NCBI RefSeq assembly: GCF_037094495.1
Contig: NZ_CP146612.1
Location: 744,001-808,000, forward strand
Source: Dehalogenimonas sp. W
GTDB taxonomy: Bacteria > Chloroflexota > Dehalococcoidia > Dehalococcoidales > Dehalococcoidaceae
Reading direction: 5' to 3'
DNA length: 64,000 nucleotides
Positions 59,945 through 64,000 of the stretch are shown in pieces (within the stretch, counting starts at the first letter, position 1; every line of letters begins with the position of its first letter). A model generated the notes under the pieces. The model had not been told where the DNA came from and ran no database searches. It saw only the letters and a program-made list of their open reading frames with translations. Made by a program: the position numbers and the translations under genes.

Positions 59945-60610
59945 TCATTTAGTCGGAACGTCAACTGAAAGTCCTTGGAGTAGCATCGCCCGGTTCCCCA
60001 ACATTAACTTAACCGCTCGTCTTCTTATATGCTCCCCGATTTCGAGGGCCAGCGGTGCGCTTTCGTTCAACAGTTCATCTTTCAGCCCCCGAATCAGCTG
60101 ATAGAATTCTTCCACAGCGAACAAGAAGTAGCCTTTGGCCTTAAGCGCGACTATAACATCAGCCTCAACTCTCGTCGAATCTCGGGCTATTTGCGATATT
60201 GAAATAGCTTGGAATTCAAGCGGTTCGCCTCTAGCGGAAATCATGATGACACCGGAGGGCGCCTTTCTTTCCAACATCTGACGCGAGATCCTGAGCCCGT
60301 TATTGACAGGGTTTTTAGCACCTTTCATAGAAGCCGCCATCGCCCCACCTATTAGTCCAGCCACCCCACCTACCAGATCAGCCTTGGCTCGGCTGCAGGC
60401 GGCTGATGACTCGTGGATGTTGAGGCCATGGATTTCGTCTTCAATCCTGCATCGCAAAGCATCAAGAGATGTCAGTCGGTCTCGCCGCAACGTGCCTATC
60501 TCTGTGATTTCAATGAGTCTGGCCAGGTCCCTAAGAGTTGAATTCTGGATTTTTATACTGTTGATCAGACCGTCTACCTGGCTACACTGTTGATTATTTG
60601 TGGTTGCCAT
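59945..60610 (-). CDS. Hypothetical protein paired with the HTH/coiled-coil gene
   Basis: 221 residues, no family recognised. A helical N-terminus (STLRDLARLIEITEIGTLRRD) precedes a Gly/Ala-rich hydrophobic stretch ADLVGGVAGLIGGAMAASMKG that may be a membrane-seeking helix, then an alpha/beta part with KAPSGVIMISARGEPLEF and VEADVIVALKAKGYFLFAVEEFYQ. It overlaps the upstream HTH/coiled-coil gene by 37 bases and is therefore co-expressed with it. Confidence 0.62.
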   Translation of the reverse strand: MATTNNQQCSQVDGLINSIKIQNSTLRDLARLIEITEIGTLRRDRLTSLDALRCRIEDEIHGLNIHESSAACSRAKADLVGGVAGLIGGAMAASMKGAKNPVNNGLRISRQMLERKAPSGVIMISARGEPLEFQAISISQIARDSTRVEADVIVALKAKGYFLFAVEEFYQLIRGLKDELLNESAPLALEIGEHIRRRAVKLMLGNRAMLLQGLSVDVPTK

Positions 60611-61968
60611 TGTTCCATCTCCTTCACGGCATTCTCGATAGCTACCTTTAATAGATAGGGCTGTGGACTAGAAGTGCCATGACGATTTAGCCAGTGCGCC
60701 ATGGGTTTTAAGAGCATCAAACCTATCACCCGGACTTTGCCACCATCGGCAATATCCTCGTTCTTGGCCAGTGCTAACAACTGGTGCAACCATTCGTTGG
60801 CAGACACCATCGTTTCGTATTCGCCGATTTGCTGTCCAACATTTTGAGCGCCAGCAATCATCCTGTCGACCTCTTGAAGAGCTTCACTAATGCCTGATTG
60901 CAGTTTTGAACAGAGCTTTTCACCTGCCACCTGGGCGGATTGGTTGATCGTATCGATTGCCTTTAAGATTTTGTCGCTGGCGGCAGCGATGTCTTTCAAA
61001 AGCATATTTCGTTGGGCGTGGAGTTGGTTATTCGATGTCGTTAACGCTGACGATTCGGCCGTCCGTTCTGAGATGAGATGCTCGGCAGATGCTAATTCGG
61101 CGGCCTTCTTTTGGCAGGCAGACTCTATTCCCATGAGCTTGTCCATGGCTTTCAGTTCATTAAACAGCCGGTCCTTCAAATCAGATGGTTTTATTTTATG
61201 ATGGAAAGCTACCTCCTTGACGTGCTGGGTGAAATCCCCCAATCCTTCAAGGGTGAAGCCCATGATGGCCAGCTTCTTAATGTCCTGACGGGCTTCGGTC
61301 AGTTGCAGATCCGCCAGGTGGGCCCGCTTCTCTAGCTCAGTGGTGCTTGAGATGATCTTTGCTTGATTGACATGGCTCTTTTCAATGTCTTTTTGGAGTT
61401 GATCGAAATGAATCTGTGCTTGTTGCTTACTCACGGTTAGCGTGTTTAAGGCATCTTGCGTCTGATCCAGCATCTTCTTTTTGGTTTGTAGTTCTTTCAC
61501 TAACGGTTCTAGCTTGGTAACTTCGCTCTGGAGATTCGCCACTTTAGCTTCGACCTCCGGCACTGAAAGACCGGTGCTCGCCTGCATGTCATGCAATGCC
61601 AGTGTCGCCTTGGCAAAAGCCGAGGTATCGGTTCCGGGAGCAGCCACGCCTTTGATAACCGATTGGAACTTACCGAGTTCCGACGGCTCTATGTTGAGGC
61701 TAGCCAAAGTCGATAGCAGGGATATACCTACAACGACTTTAACCGGTGTTAGCTTGGCATTCTTCAGGTCAATCGCTGCTTCCCGTAAAAGGTCGATGTC
61801 TTCGGAAAGGTTGGCAGCCTCGGGGAATAACCCGCTCTTGAGATCGGCGACAACGTTGAAAACAGTTCCCTTGCTGACATTGTTTTTGACGGCGATTTCC
61901 TCATAACTGAAGCCGGCAAAATACATCCTAAGGACAGACACTACCTTGGTGGCGGATAGCTCTTTCAT
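60574..61968 (-). CDS. HTH protein with long coiled coils
   Basis: 464 residues. The N-terminus (about residues 5-45) is a homeodomain-like HTH: KVVSVLRMYFAGFSYEEIAVKNNVSKGTVFNVV. From about residue 140 long coiled-coil segments with leucine/lysine heptads run to about residue 400 (KVANLQSEVTKLEPLVKELQ, AQIHFDQLQKDIEKSHVNQA). This is the shape of a DNA-binding scaffold, seen in partition, condensation or tethering proteins. The ATG follows AGGAGA. Directly upstream is an array of TTGAAC repeats that could be its binding site. Family not known to me. Confidence 0.72.
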   Translation of the reverse strand: MKELSATKVVSVLRMYFAGFSYEEIAVKNNVSKGTVFNVVADLKSGLFPEAANLSEDIDLLREAAIDLKNAKLTPVKVVVGISLLSTLASLNIEPSELGKFQSVIKGVAAPGTDTSAFAKATLALHDMQASTGLSVPEVEAKVANLQSEVTKLEPLVKELQTKKKMLDQTQDALNTLTVSKQQAQIHFDQLQKDIEKSHVNQAKIISSTTELEKRAHLADLQLTEARQDIKKLAIMGFTLEGLGDFTQHVKEVAFHHKIKPSDLKDRLFNELKAMDKLMGIESACQKKAAELASAEHLISERTAESSALTTSNNQLHAQRNMLLKDIAAASDKILKAIDTINQSAQVAGEKLCSKLQSGISEALQEVDRMIAGAQNVGQQIGEYETMVSANEWLHQLLALAKNEDIADGGKVRVIGLMLLKPMAHWLNRHGTSSPQPYLLKVAIENAVKEMEQWQPQIINSVAR

Positions 61969-62005
61969 TGTGGGTTCTCCTATCGTTATTTATTAGGGGG
62001 TCTAT

Positions 62006-62086
62006 TTGAACGCATTGAACAACATGAAAACATCACTTGAACGCCTGGAAAACGGTTATTGAACGCGATTTGAACAGACTATGAAC
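62006..62086. repeat. Helically phased TTGAAC(GC) array upstream of the HTH/coiled-coil gene
   Basis: Direct repeats begin at 62006 (TTGAACGC), 62015 (TTGAAC), 62037 (TTGAACGC), 62059 (TTGAACGC), 62070 (TTGAAC) and 62081 (ATGAAC). Intervals are 9, 22, 22, 11 and 11 bases, close to whole turns of the helix. The array is 38-118 bases before the start codon at 61968. It could be an operator, a partition-like site or an iteron. Confidence 0.75.
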
Positions 62087-62095
62087 AAGAACAAA

Positions 62096-62121
62096 GCCCC
62101 TGCTGAATCCTCAGCAGGGGC
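62096..62121. terminator. Perfect hairpin next to the phased array
   Basis: GCCCCTGCTGA (62096-62106) pairs with TCAGCAGGGGC (62111-62121), loop ATCC. No T-run on the + strand; on the minus strand it is followed by TTTGTT. Terminator-like, or part of the site. Confidence 0.6.
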
Positions 62122-62157
62122 CTATAACGGGCTGTTCAGGTAAGGGCGAATTCTAGA

Positions 62158-62290
62158 CTGAAAGTTCTGCCTATGGTAACCTTAGCTCCACCAAAGGGGA
62201 CGATACCTAGAACTCCCCGGGCATCTAAAACAGACTGTTCAGGGAGAGTCTTTTCGATCACTTTCCTGTGGCCTTTAGTCTAGGATTTCA
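62158..62290 (+). repeat. Recombinase-tail-like repeat, opposite orientation, copy with coding look
   Basis: TTCTGCCTATGGTAACCTTA and the rest read as KVLPMVTLAPPKGTIP, close to the end of the serine recombinase (VSVLPMVTFGGPWGTVPELL). The stretch 62199-62285 is also repeated, with changes, at 63604-63692. It lies just before the PD-(D/E)XK nuclease gene, on the strand opposite to the copies at 9028, 12746 and 14254. Confidence 0.65.
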
Positions 62291-62353
62291 TGTGAATATT
62301 GCCGCAGCAGTGTTGGCGTGTTATCCTGTTGTGCGATGATGTGGCCAGGACCG

Positions 62354-63532
62354 ATGTTTCAAACCTACTACCAGCAAATAAACCGTATTATTCGTGAAAA
62401 CATCGACAAAGAAGAATCGAAATACCTCCTCGAGGTCGATCCCGCCGAATATTTGGACTTTCTGGTTGAACAAACAAAGTGGGAAACACTCACGTGGGAT
62501 GAGTCTCGGATGACAATAGAACCATTTTCTATTAAGGCCGAAAGGCGAGACGAATTTCACAGCGGTCGCACCTATCAGTTAGAAGAACATCGATTTCGCC
62601 TGAGAATTCCCTTATCGCATCATCCGCAGAGAAAAGAGTACTTCAAGTTTGGCCCCTCCACCTTCTGGGGAGCAGAACCAGCCTGGAAATTTGAAGATGA
62701 CGTTCTTGTCCTCGAGGTTGAAATGAATGAACAAGCAGTCCAAAAAGGGGTTGAGCAAGTTCGCTTTTGGCTAGGCAATAGGAACAAGGAAATTGAAACC
62801 GGTAACAGCCAGTTAAGAGACCGAATCAAGCCAGTCTGGGAAGCCAAGAGGAAGCAGCTAGAGGAAAAGCAGAATACGACGCAGGCATTACTTCAGAACC
62901 TAAACATCCCATTACATCAGGATCTCAATGCAAGAGGAAGACCGGTAGAGATTAAGCCACGACAACTACGTACTGTCATAGAGAAGCCAAAAGCTACTAG
63001 CATACTTGAACCCACTCTGAACCGAGATGATGTCATGGCACTCGTGGACTTTATCGAACAATACACGCGTCAATTTGAGACAGCTCCGAAAAGTTACCAA
63101 AAAATGGAAGAAGAAGAACTGCGAGACCTTCTAGTAGGGATGATGAACGCCAACTACCCTAGAAGCACTACTGGGGAGACTTTCAACAAATTGGGCAAGA
63201 CAGATATCTCTCTACGAGTAGATTCGGGTCAGACTTTGGTATGCGAGTGTAAATTTTGGTCCGGTGCCAAAGCGTACAATGATGCGATAGAGCAATTATT
63301 CAACTACCTTACGTGGCGCCAGAATTATGCTGTCTTGCTCCATTTTTGCAAGCTTAAAAACATGACCACTGCAGTGGAAGAGGGTAAGAGGGCAGTGGGT
63401 GCGAACACATCTTTTACGCCCGACACGATGCAAATGCAGTCGGAGACGCGCTTCACCAGTAGGCATACTCATCCCCAAGACACGAGAAAATCGTTGGAGA
63501 TTTTTCACTTATTTGTAGATTTGAGTGTCTAG
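62354..63532 (+). CDS. PD-(D/E)XK nuclease-like protein
   Basis: 392 residues from the ATG at 62354, six bases after CCAGGACC; other in-frame Mets lie 15-18 bases upstream. The C-terminal third has the nuclease core GKTDISLRVDSGQTLVCECKFWSG (D, ExK) and then AIEQLFNYLTWRQNYAVLLHF. The middle is charged and helical (RKQLEEKQNTTQALLQNL). No methyltransferase partner is adjacent. Two copies of the recombinase-tail-like repeat bracket the gene, so it looks like a one-gene defence or toxin cassette. Confidence 0.75.
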   Translation: MFQTYYQQINRIIRENIDKEESKYLLEVDPAEYLDFLVEQTKWETLTWDESRMTIEPFSIKAERRDEFHSGRTYQLEEHRFRLRIPLSHHPQRKEYFKFGPSTFWGAEPAWKFEDDVLVLEVEMNEQAVQKGVEQVRFWLGNRNKEIETGNSQLRDRIKPVWEAKRKQLEEKQNTTQALLQNLNIPLHQDLNARGRPVEIKPRQLRTVIEKPKATSILEPTLNRDDVMALVDFIEQYTRQFETAPKSYQKMEEEELRDLLVGMMNANYPRSTTGETFNKLGKTDISLRVDSGQTLVCECKFWSGAKAYNDAIEQLFNYLTWRQNYAVLLHFCKLKNMTTAVEEGKRAVGANTSFTPDTMQMQSETRFTSRHTHPQDTRKSLEIFHLFVDLSV

Positions 63533-63603
63533 CTTAATCTCATCGCGAGGTAGTGGTCATAACCACTACTCCCCGGACACTCCCGCGTTTTCAAGACTGC
63601 CAA

Positions 63604-63692
63604 CCAAAAGGGGACGATACCGAGAACTACCCGACATTCAAAAGACCGGCCGAGCAAAGTTTTTTCAACAACCTTCCCTTGGCCTTTACAGA
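63604..63692 (+). repeat. Recombinase-tail-like repeat, right flank of the nuclease gene
   Basis: It aligns with 62199-62285: GGGGACGATACC, AGAACT, CCC and TTGGCCTTTA blocks are shared with scattered changes and small gaps. It lacks the TTCTGCCTATGG part seen at 62165. The space 63693-63818 shows nothing else. Confidence 0.6.
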
Positions 63693-63818
63693 ACTGCAAA
63701 CCCCACTAACTTTGTATGACATTCCCCCCGTAAACAGCCAAACCCTGACTTGGAGCACTCCGACATAATAAAATGGAGACGAACCCTGAAGCTAGACACA
63801 TCGGGTTAAGAAGGTTTA

Positions 63819-64000
63819 GTGTCTACTATTGCCATCCGACCTCATGCCGAAGCAAAGGAATTGATTGAGCAATAGCGTAAGGAATACAATAGCGTGAGTG
63901 AAACCTCACAACTCACGTAATTACAAGCCACCGGCACCGGAGGCTATTATTATTACTTGTGGGAACGAGTTAAAAACTGGTATCGTCGTCGGAGGCAAGT
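63819..64000 (+). pseudogene. Possible decayed gene with two in-frame stop codons, runs past window
   Basis: From GTG 63819 (after AAGAAGG) the frame reads MSTIAIRPHAEAKELIEQ, then TAG at 63873, RKEYNSVSETSQLT, then TAA at 63918, and LQATGTGGYYYYLWERVKNW to the edge. The reading stays protein-like across both stops, each of which could have come from CAG or CAA (Gln) by one C-to-T change. The family is not known to me. Confidence 0.4.

Noticed and set aside
1-64000. CRISPR arrays
   Set aside because: No run of evenly spaced direct repeats with unique spacers and no cas-like gene was seen; the TTGAAC array and family B repeats have different structure.

Overview
The window looks like a chromosome segment of an organohalide-respiring member of the Dehalococcoidia (Chloroflexota), most like Dehalogenimonas. 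The main evidence is a Tat-exported reductive dehalogenase (rdhA) followed by its small membrane anchor rdhB, a second rdhA-like gene beside it, and many recombinase-linked accessory modules. This assignment is inferred from gene content; no database search was possible.

Layout. (1) 1-9000 looks like ordinary chromosome: a DNA glycosylase, TrmO-like tRNA methyltransferase, DUF4395 protein, cysteine synthase divergent from a trans-sulfuration enzyme, a MarR-RND efflux operon and a Ca2+/cation antiporter. (2) 9000-19700 is a mosaic of short modules separated by copies of a repeat resembling the 3' end of the large serine recombinase gene at 17239-18867: a nuclease, a PadR-DUF1048-ABC export cassette, a MarR-SDR pair between exact 30-bp direct repeats, a truncated integrase, and a MerR/Rieske/flavodoxin redox group. 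(3) 19800-24900 looks like the core of an integrative element: tyrosine recombinase with an inserted zinc ribbon, winged-helix-like protein, sigma-like protein between 19-bp inverted repeats, a sliding-clamp (DnaN)-like protein with a Lys/Ala/Pro/Glu-rich tail, and two conserved unknowns. (4) 25000-30800 carries a frameshifted CDGSH protein, an ECF sigma/anti-sigma operon with secreted small proteins and a DUF2202 protein, and an NfeD-like protein, all set among dispersed hairpin-rich intergenic repeats. (5) 30800-39600 is a one-strand block of membrane proteins, dehydrogenase-like proteins and a lipoprotein headed by a 904-residue MalT/LuxR-type (LAL) regulator.

(6) 39800-42600 has a lipoprotein beta-propeller and a lipoprotein c-type cytochrome, unexpected in this class. 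(7) 42900-46600 is the dehalogenase locus: XRE regulator, a Tat-less RdhA-like protein, a standard RdhA and RdhB. (8) 47300-53700 is an ion-homeostasis block: two CPA2 antiporters (one frameshifted), then a five-gene operon of a K+-channel-like protein, two DUF1538 membrane proteins, a PII-like protein and a CBS protein. (9) 54000-64000 is defence-like and mobile: a DNA methyltransferase fused to a PD-(D/E)XK nuclease domain, two HNH proteins, a fibronectin-type lipoprotein, an excisionase-like protein, an HTH/coiled-coil protein with helically phased TTGAAC repeats before it, and a PD-(D/E)XK nuclease between two copies of the recombinase-tail-like repeat.

The strongest candidates for something undescribed are the DnaN-like/sigma-like element core (about 19.8-24.8 kb), the phased TTGAAC array with its HTH/coiled-coil gene (60.0-62.1 kb), the Tat-less RdhA-like protein paired with an intact rdhAB, and the repeat-bounded module chain. 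Decay is common: remnants of a trans-sulfuration enzyme, a quinone oxidoreductase, an integrase, a PPOX protein and a tRNA, and two single-base frameshifts.
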